From Hydrogenobacter thermophilus TK-6 (lineage in GTDB: Bacteria > Aquificota > Aquificia > Aquificales > Aquificaceae): DNA of 64,000 nucleotides. The notes under the pieces are model-generated. The model did no database searches and was not told the origin of the DNA. It saw only the letters and a list, made by a program, of their open reading frames with translations. Shown here piece by piece: positions 42,340 through 52,819 of the stretch (positions within the stretch are counted from its first letter, which is position 1; every line of letters starts with the position of its first letter). The stretch spans positions 372,001 through 436,000 of the forward strand of contig NC_013799.1 in assembly GCF_000010785.1 (NCBI RefSeq), given 5' to 3'. Made by a program: the position numbers and the translations under genes.

Positions 42340-44058
42340 ATGCCTTGGGCAAAGGAAGAGGACTTTATAGAGTTAAAAAAGAGATTTCCAGACCTTGAGG
42401 TGGAGGTAAAACCCACCATTACCAACCTTCACATAACTAAAGAAAAGCTCATAGATCTGCTAAAGGTTTTGAAAGACCAGCTTGGTTTTAAGCTTTTTGT
42501 GGACCACTCGGTTATAGACTTTCCAGACAAAAAACCCAGGTTCCAAGCTTTTTACATACTTTACCATGTGGATGAGAGAAAAAGGGTGGTGGTCAAAACA
42601 TGGACGGACGGTACGCTTCCTAGTATAGAAAAGCTTTGGTTTGCCGGCAAGTGGGCAGAGAGAGAGTGCTACGATATGTTTGGCATACGCTACGAAGGAC
42701 ACGAAAACCTTGTGAGAGCCTTCATGTGGGAAACCTATCCATACCATCCTTTAAGAAAGGACTTTCCTTTGGAAGGCTATGCCAATACATATCTACCTTC
42801 TCTCAACGAGGTGCTAAGAGGTGACGAGCTTACAGGAACTATGAACTATGACAGGATGCACACAGCTGTGCCAACACTTGAGGATCTTGAGATAACCGAA
42901 AAGAGAAGGCTCAAAAAGAAGGCTCAGATAGTTTTAAACTGGGGACCTTTGCATCCTGGCACTCACGGCACCATGTGGTTTCTGTTTGACCTGGAGGGTG
43001 AGAGGGTTGTCCAGTGTGATGTGATATTGGGTCAGCTTCACAGAGGCGTGGAAAAGCTGGCGGAGAGCCAGATGTACAACCAGTTTTTGGTCTATACAGA
43101 CAGAATGGACTACATATCCGCTCTTTGTTCCAATCAGGCTTGGGTGGTGGCGGTAGAGAGACTTTTGGGTATAGAAGACATAGTGCCTGAAAAAGCCAAG
43201 TACATAAGGACTATGATGTCCGAGCTTCAGAGGATAAACTCTCACCTTCTTTGGCTTGGTACTTACGCATTGGACCTGGGAGCTTTAACCATCTTCCTTT
43301 ATGCCTTTAAAGAAAGAGAGAAGATTATGGACATCATAGAAGGCATAACGGGGGCAAGGCTCACCATAAGCTACCCAAGAGTGGGAGGAGTGAGGATGGA
43401 CCTACCAGAAGGGGCACTAGAAGTCATAAAAGCCTTTATAAAGAGATTTCCCAAAGAGCTCAGAGACTGGGAGAACATACTCACCAGAAACAGAATATGG
43501 CTCAGAAGGAATGTGGGAGTGGGGGTCATAAACAAGGAAGATGTTTACTTTTACGGACTTACGGGTCCTGTGGCAAGAGGTTCAGGGGTGGCTTACGACC
43601 TTAGAAAGCTGGAGCCTTATGATGCTTATCCTTTTGTGGAGTTTGACATTCCTGTGGGTGAAAATGGAGATGTTTACGATAGATACCTGGTGAGGCTTGA
43701 GGAGATGAGGCAAAGCGTCAGAATCATAGAGCAGTGCGTAGCCTTCCTTGAAAAGCTCCCACCTTCTGCTCCTTACTTTGCAGAATCTCCGGACCCCAAG
43801 AAGATAAAGCTTTCCTTAGATGGGATAGGTCTCAAGGTGCCAGAAGGTGAAATATACTCCTCGGGAGAAAACCCAAGGGGTGAGCTGGGCTTTTACATAT
43901 ACTCAACGGGGGGTGTAAAACCCTACAGGGTGAAGATAAAGCCGGGTAGCATGTACAACCTTTGTGTCTATCCCAAGCTTATGCAGGACAGGGTGATAGC
44001 GGATGCGGTTGCCATACTTGCCAGCCTTGACCCGGTAGTGGGAGAAATAGACAGGTGA
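42340..44058 (+). CDS. nuoCD: NADH-quinone oxidoreductase fused subunits C and D
   Basis: Residues about 1-180 are NuoC (WFAGKWAERECYDMFGIRYE, HPLRKDFPLEGY) and about 200-572 NuoD (NWGPLHPGTHG, LGQLHRGVEKLAE, DRMDYISALCSNQAW), which forms the quinone site with NuoB. The C/D fusion also occurs in E. coli and many other bacteria. Start placed at ATG 42340 after GGAGAGG; a frame 30 bases longer begins within nuoA. 572 aa. Confidence 0.94.
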   Translation: MPWAKEEDFIELKKRFPDLEVEVKPTITNLHITKEKLIDLLKVLKDQLGFKLFVDHSVIDFPDKKPRFQAFYILYHVDERKRVVVKTWTDGTLPSIEKLWFAGKWAERECYDMFGIRYEGHENLVRAFMWETYPYHPLRKDFPLEGYANTYLPSLNEVLRGDELTGTMNYDRMHTAVPTLEDLEITEKRRLKKKAQIVLNWGPLHPGTHGTMWFLFDLEGERVVQCDVILGQLHRGVEKLAESQMYNQFLVYTDRMDYISALCSNQAWVVAVERLLGIEDIVPEKAKYIRTMMSELQRINSHLLWLGTYALDLGALTIFLYAFKEREKIMDIIEGITGARLTISYPRVGGVRMDLPEGALEVIKAFIKRFPKELRDWENILTRNRIWLRRNVGVGVINKEDVYFYGLTGPVARGSGVAYDLRKLEPYDAYPFVEFDIPVGENGDVYDRYLVRLEEMRQSVRIIEQCVAFLEKLPPSAPYFAESPDPKKIKLSLDGIGLKVPEGEIYSSGENPRGELGFYIYSTGGVKPYRVKIKPGSMYNLCVYPKLMQDRVIADAVAILASLDPVVGEIDR

Positions 44059-44068
44059 GGAGGTGCTT

Positions 44069-45118
44069 ATGGAAAACATAGTAGCAAGTTTGATAATCGT
44101 AGGTATAAAAATACTTGTTCTCCTTGCCATAGTGCTGGGGCTTGGTGCTTACCTGACGCTGGTGGAAAGAAAGGTAGCGGCTCACATCCAGAGAAGACCC
44201 GGTCCTATGGTGGTGGGCTGGCATGGACTTTTGCAACCTCTGGCAGATGGTCTTAAACTCCTCACAAAGGAGGATCTCTTCCCAAGGTACGGCAACAAGT
44301 TCCTTTACAACCTTGCCATAGTTATGGCTTTGGTGCCTGCCTCTTTGGTGTTTGCCGTTATTCCTTTTGGTCCAGAGTTTGAAGTCTTTGGTATTCGGGT
44401 AAAGCCTATACTCACAGATGTGAATGTGGGTCTTTTGCTTTTTTTTGCTTTGGGTTCCCTGGCGGTTTATGCCATAGCTCTCGCAGGCTGGGCTTCTAAC
44501 TCCAAGTACGCTCTTATAGGCTCCATGAGGAAAGCGGGTATAGTCATATCTTACGAAGTGGTAATAACCTTTGCTGCCATGGGTCCCATCATACTGGCTC
44601 AGAGCCTCTCCACCTACTCCATAGTCCAGAACCAGATAGATCAAAAGCTCTGGTACATATGGCTTCAGCCTGTAGCCTTTGTAGTTTACATGTTTGCCAT
44701 GCTGGCAGAAACGGGCAGAGTTCCATTTGATGTGCAGGAGGCTGAGGCTGAGCTGGTTACAGGTTTTACCGTAGAGTACGGGGGTATGAAATTTGGACTT
44801 TTCCCCTTGGTGGAGTGGTATGTAGAAACGCTATCTTTGTCTGCCATTGGTGTTATTCTCTTCTTGGGTGGCTGGTCTTCTATAAACATACCTTTCGTAG
44901 GCTTTTTTGATCCCCTGTTCTTCTTGGGACCGCTCTCTCCCTTCGTGTGGTTCTTACTAAAGGTTGGACTTGTGTTTCTTTTCGTCCTCTGGCTTCACTG
45001 GACACTTCCGAGATACAGAATAGACCAGATCACCTCCACAGCATGGAAAGTGATGCTGCCTCTCACCTTCGTTAACTTGGTGTTTACAGCCCTTATAGCA
45101 CCTCTTGTGTGGAAGTGA
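44069..45118 (+). CDS. nuoH: NADH-quinone oxidoreductase subunit H
   Basis: Membrane subunit forming the quinone entry. [31 protein letters not shown], and [20 protein letters not shown] with the conserved acidic loop. Start at ATG 44069, five bases after AGGAGG; a GTG inside that site is unlikely. 349 aa. Its end overlaps hisF on the other strand by 26 bases. Confidence 0.94.
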   Translation: MENIVASLIIVGIKILVLLAIVLGLGAYLTLVERKVAAHIQRRPGPMVVGWHGLLQPLADGLKLLTKEDLFPRYGNKFLYNLAIVMALVPASLVFAVIPFGPEFEVFGIRVKPILTDVNVGLLLFFALGSLAVYAIALAGWASNSKYALIGSMRKAGIVISYEVVITFAAMGPIILAQSLSTYSIVQNQIDQKLWYIWLQPVAFVVYMFAMLAETGRVPFDVQEAEAELVTGFTVEYGGMKFGLFPLVEWYVETLSLSAIGVILFLGGWSSINIPFVGFFDPLFFLGPLSPFVWFLLKVGLVFLFVLWLHWTLPRYRIDQITSTAWKVMLPLTFVNLVFTALIAPLVWK

Positions 45119-45872
45119 TTCTTCTTACCGGTATACCCTTACTGTGGAGGTACTCTTTTAGCTCGTGTATGCTTATTTCTTTGAAGTGAAAGAGTGAAGC
45201 GGCAAGAGCAGCATCCGCCTTTCCATCTGTAAAGACACTGTAAAAGTGTTCAAAGGTGCCTGCACCCCCGGATGCTATAACGGGGATATTTACGCTTTCT
45301 GCAACCGCCCGCGTAAGCTCTACATCGTATCCGCTTTTTGTGCCATCCGCATCTATGGAAGTGAGAAGTATCTCACCAGCTCCAAGAGATGCTACCTTTT
45401 TAGCCCACTCTACTGCGTCCAAACCTGTGGGAGTTCTACCGCCGTTTATATAAACCTCCCAGCCACCGTATTTTCGCTTAGCATCTATAGCCACAACTAT
45501 GCACTGAGACCCAAATCTTATAGCCGACTCTCTTATGAGACCTGGGTTCTTAACTGCAGCCGTGTTTATAGACACCTTATCAGCACCGGCCAGAAGAAGC
45601 TTTCTTATATCCTCTATGTCTCTTATGCCACCTCCTACGGTAAAGGGCATAAAAACCTGCTCCGCCACACGCCTTACCACATCTATCATAATACTTCTGC
45701 CTTCGTATGATGCGCTTATGTCAAGAAAGACAAGCTCGTCCGCTCCCTGCTCTTCGTATGCTTTAGCCACCTCTACAGGATCTCCAGCATCCACCAGGTT
45801 TTCAAACCTTACTCCCTTTACAACTCTTCCCTTAGCCACATCAAGGCAAGGTATTATCCTTTTGGCAAGCAT
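45093..45872 (-). CDS. hisF: Imidazole glycerol phosphate synthase cyclase subunit
   Basis: Forms imidazole glycerol phosphate and AICAR in histidine synthesis with HisH. TIM barrel starting [20 protein letters not shown] (catalytic Asp11), with [20 protein letters not shown] (second Asp) and [15 protein letters not shown]. 259 aa. One base overlaps mutL. No other his gene is near. Confidence 0.95.
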   Translation of the reverse strand: MLAKRIIPCLDVAKGRVVKGVRFENLVDAGDPVEVAKAYEEQGADELVFLDISASYEGRSIMIDVVRRVAEQVFMPFTVGGGIRDIEDIRKLLLAGADKVSINTAAVKNPGLIRESAIRFGSQCIVVAIDAKRKYGGWEVYINGGRTPTGLDAVEWAKKVASLGAGEILLTSIDADGTKSGYDVELTRAVAESVNIPVIASGGAGTFEHFYSVFTDGKADAALAASLFHFKEISIHELKEYLHSKGIPVRRITSTQEVL

Positions 45873-47149
45873 TATCTCCTCCTGTCCAAGCTCTTATAAA
45901 TATCACCAAGATAAAGCCTGTAATACATAGGCCTTCCGTGAGGGCAAACCTCCCTATTTTCAAGGCTCATCCAAGCTTTTACAAGCTCCTTAGCCTCCTC
46001 CTTGGAAATAGCCTTTCCCGCTTTGATGGCAAATGCACAGGAACGCTCCACCTCACGAGTCTTTTCGTAAAGAATCCTCTCCGAGAGAAGGTGCTGGTCA
46101 AAAAAGTAAAGGTAATCCCCTATCCTTACAAGGATAAGGGTGTTATCTATTATGTCTATCACCACAGGCGTAGGAAGATAATACGCTCTCTCCTGGGCCA
46201 GCTCAAAAGGATACCACTCTTGCCTTCTGAAAAGCTCTTTTATCATTTCCTTAATAATGTTCTCTTTGTATATTCTCACCTCTCTCTTTTTGGGATGGAC
46301 ATTCACATCCACCATATAGGGAGGTAGGTCTATGTAGCACACGCAGATTTTTTTGTATCCTACAACCTTTCTTATATACTCCAAAAGATTTTTGTTGTGA
46401 ACAGGTCTTGAGTTTACAAAAAGATAAATCTCACCTCTTGAGCTTTCCAAAGAAGTGTAAAGACTTATGTTTATACTGTTTTTTTCAATGCTTTTTTCCT
46501 CAAACTTGCATCCAAATAGAGCTTCTATTCTCTCTTTTTTATCCTCGCAAGGGTAAAGATCAAGAACTTTCCTACCATTGGAGTGAAGGGTGAAATGCAC
46601 ATTCCAATTTGATAGAGCGTATTCTTTTATAAGCTTTATTATTTTATTTCTTTCTGTGTCTTCTTTTTTTAAAAACTTTAGCCTTACGGGAAGGTTGTAA
46701 AAGAGGTCATAAACTTCAACACATGTGCCTACTGGCATACCAATTTCCTGCTTATTTATTACCTTGCCACCTTCTACCTCCATCTTTATACCTATCTCAT
46801 CCTGAAAGAACCTTGACTTTATGATCATTTTGCTCACTGTAGATATGGCATAGAGCGCCTCCCCTCTAAAACCGTAGGAACTAATACTCATAAGGTCGCT
46901 CATATCTTTTATCTTGCTGGTTGTCCACCTTTGTACCACCTTATGCACATCTTCCCTGTGTATGCCTGTGCCGTTATCTCTCACGCATATGTACCTTTTA
47001 CCACCTTTTAGCATCTCCACATCAATTCTTGAGCTTGACGCATCCAGTGCATTCTCCACTAGTTCCTTCACGCAATCTGCTGGACTCTCTATGACTTCTC
47101 CGGCGGATATTTTACTTATTACTTCCTCTGGAAGAGTATAAACAAACAT
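45872..47149 (-). CDS. mutL: DNA mismatch repair protein MutL
   Basis: ATP-dependent matchmaker of mismatch repair. GHKL ATPase motifs: [23 protein letters not shown], and [30 protein letters not shown] closes the N-terminal part; a short C-terminal dimerisation domain has [15 protein letters not shown] and [11 protein letters not shown]. 425 aa is small for MutL, as in Aquifex. It ends at the hisF start. Confidence 0.93.
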   Translation of the reverse strand: MFVYTLPEEVISKISAGEVIESPADCVKELVENALDASSSRIDVEMLKGGKRYICVRDNGTGIHREDVHKVVQRWTTSKIKDMSDLMSISSYGFRGEALYAISTVSKMIIKSRFFQDEIGIKMEVEGGKVINKQEIGMPVGTCVEVYDLFYNLPVRLKFLKKEDTERNKIIKLIKEYALSNWNVHFTLHSNGRKVLDLYPCEDKKERIEALFGCKFEEKSIEKNSINISLYTSLESSRGEIYLFVNSRPVHNKNLLEYIRKVVGYKKICVCYIDLPPYMVDVNVHPKKREVRIYKENIIKEMIKELFRRQEWYPFELAQERAYYLPTPVVIDIIDNTLILVRIGDYLYFFDQHLLSERILYEKTREVERSCAFAIKAGKAISKEEAKELVKAWMSLENREVCPHGRPMYYRLYLGDIYKSLDRRR

Positions 47150-47170
47150 TCTAAAATATTAAGATAAGTC

Positions 47171-48148
47171 ATGTTTGGTGAAGTTAAAACAGACTCCTGC
47201 GACCTGTCTATAACTCTCTTTGGTATAACCTTCAAAAACCCCGTCTGGGTAGCAAGTGGAACTTTTGGTTATGGGCTGGAGGCAAGGGAGATTTACGATG
47301 TTTCTTTGTTGGGGGCGGTGGTGACCAAAGGCATCTCTTTAAAGCCAAGAGAGGGCAATCCTCCAGAGCGCATAGCAGAAACTCCCTGCGGTATGCTCAA
47401 CTCCATAGGTCTTCAAAATCCGGGAGTGGAAGGCTTTTTGAAAAAGATATATCCGCATATAGAAAAGATAGACACACACTTTATAGCCAACATCTTTGGC
47501 GAGACGGAGGAGGAGTATGTGGAAGTCTGCATGGCTTTAGAGGATGCTCGCAAGATAGTGGCTTATGAGCTAAATGTCTCTTGTCCCAATGTAAAGAAGG
47601 GTGGCATGCTTTTTGGACACGATGCTGTGGTTTTGGGAAGACTTGTAGAAAGTGTAAAAGCAAAGGTTAAAAAACCTGTGCTCGTAAAGCTATCCCCCAA
47701 TGCTGGAAATGTTGTAGAGTTTGCTAAAGTGTGTGCAGATGCAGGTGCGGATGGTCTTGTTCTTATAAACACCTTACTGGGTATGAAGATAGATGTGAAA
47801 GCTCAAAAGCCGGACCTTTCCACATTTACTGGTGGGCTTTCTGGTCCAGCCATACTGCCCATAGCTGTGAGGATGGTTTGGGAAGTCTTTTCTGAGTTGG
47901 GAGACAAACTCCCCATCATAGGCGTGGGTGGCATACATGACACGGACTCAGCCCTTGAGCACATTTTGGCGGGTGCCAGCGCTGTGCAAATAGGAACAGC
48001 CAACTTTTCTGACCCCCTGTGTCCTTTAAAAGTCATAAAAGGTATACAAGATTACATGCAAAATATGAAAGAAAAAAACTTTAAAAGCCTAGTAGGAAAG
48101 GCTCATGGCATAAAGCTACAACCTTACCTCTTCCAGCAAGGGCCTTAG
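47171..48148 (+). CDS. pyrD: Dihydroorotate dehydrogenase, class 1B catalytic subunit
   Basis: FMN enzyme oxidising dihydroorotate to orotate, partner of PyrK (1518). [18 protein letters not shown] opens the barrel, [13 protein letters not shown] has the catalytic Cys of class 1, and [20 protein letters not shown] the phosphate-binding part. 325 aa, a little longer at the C-terminus than usual. Its last 33 bases overlap purA on the other strand. Confidence 0.94.
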   Translation: MFGEVKTDSCDLSITLFGITFKNPVWVASGTFGYGLEAREIYDVSLLGAVVTKGISLKPREGNPPERIAETPCGMLNSIGLQNPGVEGFLKKIYPHIEKIDTHFIANIFGETEEEYVEVCMALEDARKIVAYELNVSCPNVKKGGMLFGHDAVVLGRLVESVKAKVKKPVLVKLSPNAGNVVEFAKVCADAGADGLVLINTLLGMKIDVKAQKPDLSTFTGGLSGPAILPIAVRMVWEVFSELGDKLPIIGVGGIHDTDSALEHILAGASAVQIGTANFSDPLCPLKVIKGIQDYMQNMKEKNFKSLVGKAHGIKLQPYLFQQGP

Positions 48149-49414
48149 CCACAGGTACTCTTCTCTCTCTGGCCCTGTGGATAGCATAACTACAGGCACA
48201 CCTGTGTATTCCTCTATGAAACTTATGTACTCTCTGGCTCTCTCTGGTAGGTCTTTTGGGTCTTTTATCCCTTTTGTATGCTTAAGCCAGCCTTTGAATA
48301 CCTTGTAAACAGGTTTTACCTTTTCCAGAAGGCTAAGGCTAGCAGGAAAGCGTGTTATCTCCTTCCCTTCGTATTCATAAGCCACACACACCTTTACCTC
48401 TTCAAAGGTGTCCAGCACATCTAGCTTGGTAAGTATTAGTCCATCAAGGCCATTCACATCCACTGCGTATTTGAGAGCTACCAGGTCAAGCCATCCACAT
48501 CTTCTGGGTCTTCCAGTTGTTGACCCGTACTCTTTACCTCTGTTTCTGAGCATGTTGCCATCCTCATCAAACAGCTCTGTAGGAAATGGACCTTCTCCTA
48601 CTCTTGTAGTGTAAGCCTTAGAAACAGCCCAGAAGAAGGTGTTTTCAAAGAACTTGGGAGAAAGTCCAGTGCCATTGGGAAGACCAAGAGCGGAAGCGTT
48701 GGAAGATGTCACATAGGGGTATGTACCCATATCCACATCCAGCATAGTACCCTGCGCACCCTCAAAGAGAAGGCTTAAGTCTTTGTTTTCCATAAGGAAC
48801 TTGGATACATCACTGATGCATTCCTTCACATAACTGTAATACATAAGGGTTTCCTCATAAACCCTATCTATGTCAATGGAGTGATTTTCACAGTACACTT
48901 TTTCACATATGTCTTTTACAAACTCCCAGTCCTCCTTTATAAGATGGTAAAGTCTATCCTTATCCTCAAGATCGCACATCCTTATGCCTTTTCTTCCGTA
49001 CTTGAACATGTAAGAGGGACCTATACCTCTTAGGGTGGTTCCTATCTTGCTCTTTCTTTCAAAGAGAGCATCCAAAAGTTTGTGATAAGGCATAACTAAG
49101 TGAGCCCTGTCGCTGATGATGAGTCTTTCTCTTACGCTTATGCCCTTTTTCTCCAACTCTTCTATCTCGGCCTTTAGCAGTTCTAAGTCCACTACCATAC
49201 CTTGAGCGATCACGCCTTTGGTGTGGTTATGAAGGATACCTGTTGGTAAAAGATGCAGTATGAACTTTTCATTACCCACGACCACCGTATGACCCGCATT
49301 GCTACCACCTTGATACCTTACCACCACCTGATAGTTAGCCGAAAGCAGGTCCACAATTTTGCCCTTTCCTTCGTCACCCCACTGAGCACCCAAAATTAGA
49401 AGGTCCTTTTTCAT
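48116..49414 (-). CDS. purA: Adenylosuccinate synthetase
   Basis: Converts IMP and aspartate to adenylosuccinate with [19 protein letters not shown] (P-loop and catalytic Asp), [10 protein letters not shown] (catalytic His), [20 protein letters not shown], and [14 protein letters not shown]. Start at ATG 49414, overlapping the hflX stop as TGATG. 432 aa, standard. Confidence 0.95.
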   Translation of the reverse strand: MKKDLLILGAQWGDEGKGKIVDLLSANYQVVVRYQGGSNAGHTVVVGNEKFILHLLPTGILHNHTKGVIAQGMVVDLELLKAEIEELEKKGISVRERLIISDRAHLVMPYHKLLDALFERKSKIGTTLRGIGPSYMFKYGRKGIRMCDLEDKDRLYHLIKEDWEFVKDICEKVYCENHSIDIDRVYEETLMYYSYVKECISDVSKFLMENKDLSLLFEGAQGTMLDVDMGTYPYVTSSNASALGLPNGTGLSPKFFENTFFWAVSKAYTTRVGEGPFPTELFDEDGNMLRNRGKEYGSTTGRPRRCGWLDLVALKYAVDVNGLDGLILTKLDVLDTFEEVKVCVAYEYEGKEITRFPASLSLLEKVKPVYKVFKGWLKHTKGIKDPKDLPERAREYISFIEEYTGVPVVMLSTGPEREEYLWLRPLLEEVRL

Positions 49415-50526
49415 CAGCTCACCTCTATAAACTCTTCCACCATCTCCTTTATGGTGCTGAGGAGTTTCTTTATCCCCCAACCCTTTTGAGCAGATATAAC
49501 AACGCTTTTCTCACCTAAAAAGGCCGGTTCAGTAAGGAGTTCTATGTCTTGCTCACTCTCTACCAGCTTATCCGCCTTATTAAAAACATAAAGAGTAGGT
49601 TTTTCGTCCACTTTAAGCTCTGCAAGCACTTTTCTAACTACCTTTATTTTCTCCAGCCACTTTTTATCAGATATGTCCACCACATGAAGCAGTATATCCG
49701 CTTCCTGAAGCTCCTCCAGGGTAGCCTTAAAGGACTCTATAAGTTCGTGTGGTAGGTCTCTTATAAAACCCACCGTGTCAGTAATTAGCACTTTTATATC
49801 CTTTGAAAGGTAAACATCGGAAGTTTTGGTATCTAAGGTGGCAAAGGGCATATCCGCCACAAATGTCTCTCTCCCCGTCAAAAGGCGCATTAAACTTGAC
49901 TTTCCCACATTGGTATAGCCTACCAGTGCCACCTTGACTATCCTTATGTCCGAGTGCCATCTATCCCTTCTCTTTCTTTGCTCTTTTCTCTGCTTTTTTA
50001 CCTCTTCCAGCTCTTCTCTTATCTGCTGTATTCTCTTTTTTATCCACCTTCTGCGCACTTCCGCTTCCTGCTCACCGGGACCTCTTGTCCCCACTCCACC
50101 GCCAAGTCTAGAAAGCTCTTTGCCCCTTCCGTAAAGTCTTGGAAGTTCAAGTTCAAGTTTGGCAAGCTCCACCTGAAGCTTGGCAGTTTTGCTTCTTACC
50201 CTCCTGGAGAATATTTCAAGCACTAGGTCTGCCCTGTCAAGCACCTTTACACCTAAGGCATTTTCAAGGTTGTGTATCTGAGAGGGGCTTAGAAAGGTGT
50301 TAAAGATGATAGTGTCGGCGGAAACTCCTTCTATCACCTGTTTTATCTCCTCCAGCTTGCCAGCACCTATGTAGTATCTTGCATCAGGAGCGCTTCTTCT
50401 CTGAACCACATAACCTAAAACTTTCCCTCCTACTGCTTTGACAAGCTCTTTAAGCTCCTCTATGTACTCCCTCACTTCCTCCTTATTTTGGTCCGGATAC
50501 GAAAGACTTACCAGCAGCGCTTTCAT
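49414..50526 (-). CDS. hflX: Ribosome-associated GTPase HflX
   Basis: GTPase that splits stalled or heat-damaged ribosomes. The N-terminal HflX domain (YIGAGKLEEIKQVI, LFSRRVRSK-like helix) has the glycine-rich linker GGGVGTRGPGEQEAEVRRR. The G domain has G1 GYTNVGKSSL, G3 DTVGFIRDLP and G4 NKAD. 370 aa. It begins at the hfq stop with a one-base overlap. Confidence 0.94.
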   Translation of the reverse strand: MKALLVSLSYPDQNKEEVREYIEELKELVKAVGGKVLGYVVQRRSAPDARYYIGAGKLEEIKQVIEGVSADTIIFNTFLSPSQIHNLENALGVKVLDRADLVLEIFSRRVRSKTAKLQVELAKLELELPRLYGRGKELSRLGGGVGTRGPGEQEAEVRRRWIKKRIQQIREELEEVKKQRKEQRKRRDRWHSDIRIVKVALVGYTNVGKSSLMRLLTGRETFVADMPFATLDTKTSDVYLSKDIKVLITDTVGFIRDLPHELIESFKATLEELQEADILLHVVDISDKKWLEKIKVVRKVLAELKVDEKPTLYVFNKADKLVESEQDIELLTEPAFLGEKSVVISAQKGWGIKKLLSTIKEMVEEFIEVS

Positions 50527-50738
50527 TAAGCTCCTTGAACTATGGTGCTTATGGCATGCTTGTAGATGAGATTTGGCTGTCCATCTACTTCAAGCAGTAT
50601 GGTGTATTTGTCATGTTCCAGCACCTTCCCAGTTATTCTGTTGCCTCTGGTTAAAAACACAGTCACCGTTGCACCCTTTCTCTTGAACTCCTCAATAAGC
50701 TCATCCTGTATATTGTTGTTCTTCTCTATTGGGTACAT
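50526..50738 (-). CDS. hfq: RNA chaperone Hfq
   Basis: Hexameric Sm-like protein for small RNA pairing. Sm1 region VTVFLTRGNRITGKVLEHDK, Sm2 residues YKHAIS, short tail STIVQGA. 70 aa, a typical minimal Hfq. First gene of hfq-hflX-purA. Confidence 0.96.
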   Translation of the reverse strand: MYPIEKNNNIQDELIEEFKRKGATVTVFLTRGNRITGKVLEHDKYTILLEVDGQPNLIYKHAISTIVQGA

Positions 50739-50756
50739 GCTTAACCTCCATTATTA

Positions 50757-50784
50757 ATTATAGAGTATTTTTCGGTGGATGCAA
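50757..50784 (-). promoter_or_regulatory. Promoter of hfq-hflX-purA
   Basis: Minus strand TTGCAT (50784-50779), 16-base spacer, TATAAT (50762-50757), then TGGAGG about 10 bases before the hfq ATG at 50738. Confidence 0.55.
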
Positions 50785-50799
50785 GAATCCTTACCACTT

Positions 50800-51345
50800 T
50801 CAGGGCATAGGCCGGTTTTGGTTATAAACTTTTCTGCCAAGCTCCTCTGTAAAAACCTGGTAAATCCGCCTGAAGTTAAACAGCGCTGTGTCTTTAATCG
50901 ATTCTTTTAGAACCTTTTCAAAAAGCACCTCCAAGTCTTCCTTCTTTACTTTCTGTGCTATAGCTACCTCAATCGCGTCTTCTATGTCCTGCGCTGTGCC
51001 TCTTCTTAGCTTCATGATAATGTAGTCTTCAGGGCTCAGGACTCTGATGGTAAGTAGCTGGTCTTTGTAGACCACCCTGCTCCTCTCCCTGTAGCCTGAG
51101 GGCATGGAGATGATGCTCCACCCGGATATGTTCTCAGATAGATCACTTTCAAGACCTTTTGCCTTCAGGTAAGAGTAGAGCTCTTCTATGTCTCCCTGCT
51201 TAATTTCTGCGTCCAGGTCCTGTGTGAACCTAAGCTTCACATGGTAAAAGGGCAGTGCCATAGCTCCTACCAGTATAATATCCAGAGGCTTCCCAGTTTC
51301 TACAACAAATTGCCTGAGCAAATCAATCACTCTCTCCACTCTCAA
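50800..51345 (-). CDS. Nucleotidyltransferase-like protein (DUF6036/AbiEii-like)
   Basis: Minimal nucleotidyltransferase fold: LVGAMALPFYHVKLRFTQDLDAEI carries the helix-turn and the D-L-D metal ligands at about residues 43-45. A helical C-terminal part follows (DYIIMKLRRGTAQDIEDAIE), as in DUF6036 and AbiEii-type proteins. It overlaps the 104-aa gene by 23 bases, so the two may be a toxin-antitoxin-like pair. Activity is not shown. Confidence 0.65.
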   Translation of the reverse strand: MRVERVIDLLRQFVVETGKPLDIILVGAMALPFYHVKLRFTQDLDAEIKQGDIEELYSYLKAKGLESDLSENISGWSIISMPSGYRERSRVVYKDQLLTIRVLSPEDYIIMKLRRGTAQDIEDAIEVAIAQKVKKEDLEVLFEKVLKESIKDTALFNFRRIYQVFTEELGRKVYNQNRPMP

Positions 51346-51637
51346 GGCTTCTCAGAACCTCAAAAACCCTTCTTACTTCTTCGTCAGGGAGCTTTTCGTT
51401 AAGAGCTGGCAGGGGCGTTTCTCTTTTTATCAGATGGTGGTAATTGCTGTAGATTACACAGGCTTTTCTGTATATATCTTCAGGCACACCGAGTTCCTTC
51501 CAGTCTACTAGCCCGTTAAGTGCTATCTCATAGGGAAGCAGCTTTTGTCCTGCTCTGTCAGAAAGTAGTTCTTTTAGGGTAGCTCTCTCTTTACCGTATA
51601 GCCTTTTGAGTTTTAGTTTTATTTTTTTCTCCCGCAT
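51323..51637 (-). CDS. Hypothetical partner of the nucleotidyltransferase
   Basis: 104 aa, strongly basic N-terminus (MREKKIKLKLKRLYGKER), helical. Family not recognised. KLLPYEIALNGLVDWKELGV resembles small antitoxin-like or DNA-binding companions of nucleotidyltransferases, but no helix-turn-helix is certain. Overlaps the downstream gene, so the two are co-translated. Confidence 0.55.
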   Translation of the reverse strand: MREKKIKLKLKRLYGKERATLKELLSDRAGQKLLPYEIALNGLVDWKELGVPEDIYRKACVIYSNYHHLIKRETPLPALNEKLPDEEVRRVFEVLRSLESGESD

Positions 51638-51680
51638 CCATTTTATTAATATACGCCGTTTGATATTCTTAGAATTTCCA

Positions 51681-52817
51681 TTACCTCGCCTTAAGGATCC
51701 TGTCTAAGACTGCAAGACCTGTATTTATATGGTCCTTTTGTATTATGAGAGGAGGAACGAATCTTAACACTGTGCCGGCCGTGCAGTTGATAACAAGCCT
51801 ATGCTCAAGTGCCTTTCTAACTATGGTGCTACAGTCTCTTTCAAGGTCAAGACCCAGCATAAGTCCCATGCCCCTCACCTTTCCTACCTTTAACCTCTCA
51901 AGCCCTCTTTTGAAGTACTCCCCTACATCACTAACATGATGGAGAAGCTCAGATACCTTATTTATAACCACCTTTGCACAGGCGCATGCCAAGGGATTTC
52001 CTCCAAAGGTAGAACCATGAGAGCCAGGAGAAAACACCTCCGAAACCTTTTCCCGAGCTATCACAGCACCCACCGGGAAACCACCTCCAAGTCCTTTGGC
52101 AAGCGTAATTATGTCAGGCTTTAAGTCAAAGTGTTCATAGGCAAAGAACTTCCCAGTTCTTCCAACACCCGTTTGTACCTCATCCACTATGAGCAAAAGC
52201 CCCTCATTATGGCACAGCTCTTGAACTTTCTGAATAAACTCGTAGTTAGCTACCCTAATACCCCCTTCCCCCTGAATGACCTCCAGCATAATCCCGGCGG
52301 TGTCTTTCCTTAAGGCTTTCAAAACAGAGTCAAAGCTGTTGTAAATAGCATAGTCAAAGCCCTCAAGCAGTGGTTCAAAACCTTTTTGCACCTTCTCTTG
52401 AGCAGTTGCAGACATACTCCCGAAGGTTCTCCCGTGAAAACTATTGTAAAAGGTAATGATCCTGTATCTGTTTTCTCCCTTTTCTTTAAAGTACTTCCTT
52501 ACCAGCTTTATAGCAGCTTCGTTGGCTTCTGTACCGCTGTTGCAAAAAAATACCCTCCCTTTTGTCCAAAACTTCTCTATGAGCATCTTTGCTACTTCCT
52601 CCTGCCATGGGTTCTCAAAAAGGTTAGAAACGTGCATAAGTCTCTGTGATTGCTCACAGATGGCATCTATAAGATCCTTATGATTGTACCCAAGAGCGTT
52701 AACTGCGATACCAGCTACCAAGTCAAGGTACTTCCTCCCCTCCTGGTCAAAAAGATAAACACCTTCACCCCTTACAAAGCTCACGGGAAGCCTTGTGTAA
52801 GTCTCCATCACATACAT
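51681..52817 (-). CDS. argD: Acetylornithine aminotransferase
   Basis: PLP enzyme converting N-acetylglutamate semialdehyde to N-acetylornithine (arginine; possibly lysine). LDLVAGIAVNALGYNH, FFCNSGTEANEAAIKLVRKY, LLIVDEVQTGVGRTGKFFAYE and the PLP lysine in TLAKGLGGGFPVGAVIA. Start uncertain among GTG 52832, ATG 52817 and ATG 52808; 52817 leaves a 3-base-spaced junction with nadE. 378 aa. Confidence 0.92.
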   Translation of the reverse strand: MYVMETYTRLPVSFVRGEGVYLFDQEGRKYLDLVAGIAVNALGYNHKDLIDAICEQSQRLMHVSNLFENPWQEEVAKMLIEKFWTKGRVFFCNSGTEANEAAIKLVRKYFKEKGENRYRIITFYNSFHGRTFGSMSATAQEKVQKGFEPLLEGFDYAIYNSFDSVLKALRKDTAGIMLEVIQGEGGIRVANYEFIQKVQELCHNEGLLLIVDEVQTGVGRTGKFFAYEHFDLKPDIITLAKGLGGGFPVGAVIAREKVSEVFSPGSHGSTFGGNPLACACAKVVINKVSELLHHVSDVGEYFKRGLERLKVGKVRGMGLMLGLDLERDCSTIVRKALEHRLVINCTAGTVLRFVPPLIIQKDHINTGLAVLDRILKAR

Positions 52818-52819
52818 AC

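Noticed and set aside
44686-44889. Small antisense frame in nuoH
   Set aside because: Shadow of a conserved membrane protein gene without ribosome site.
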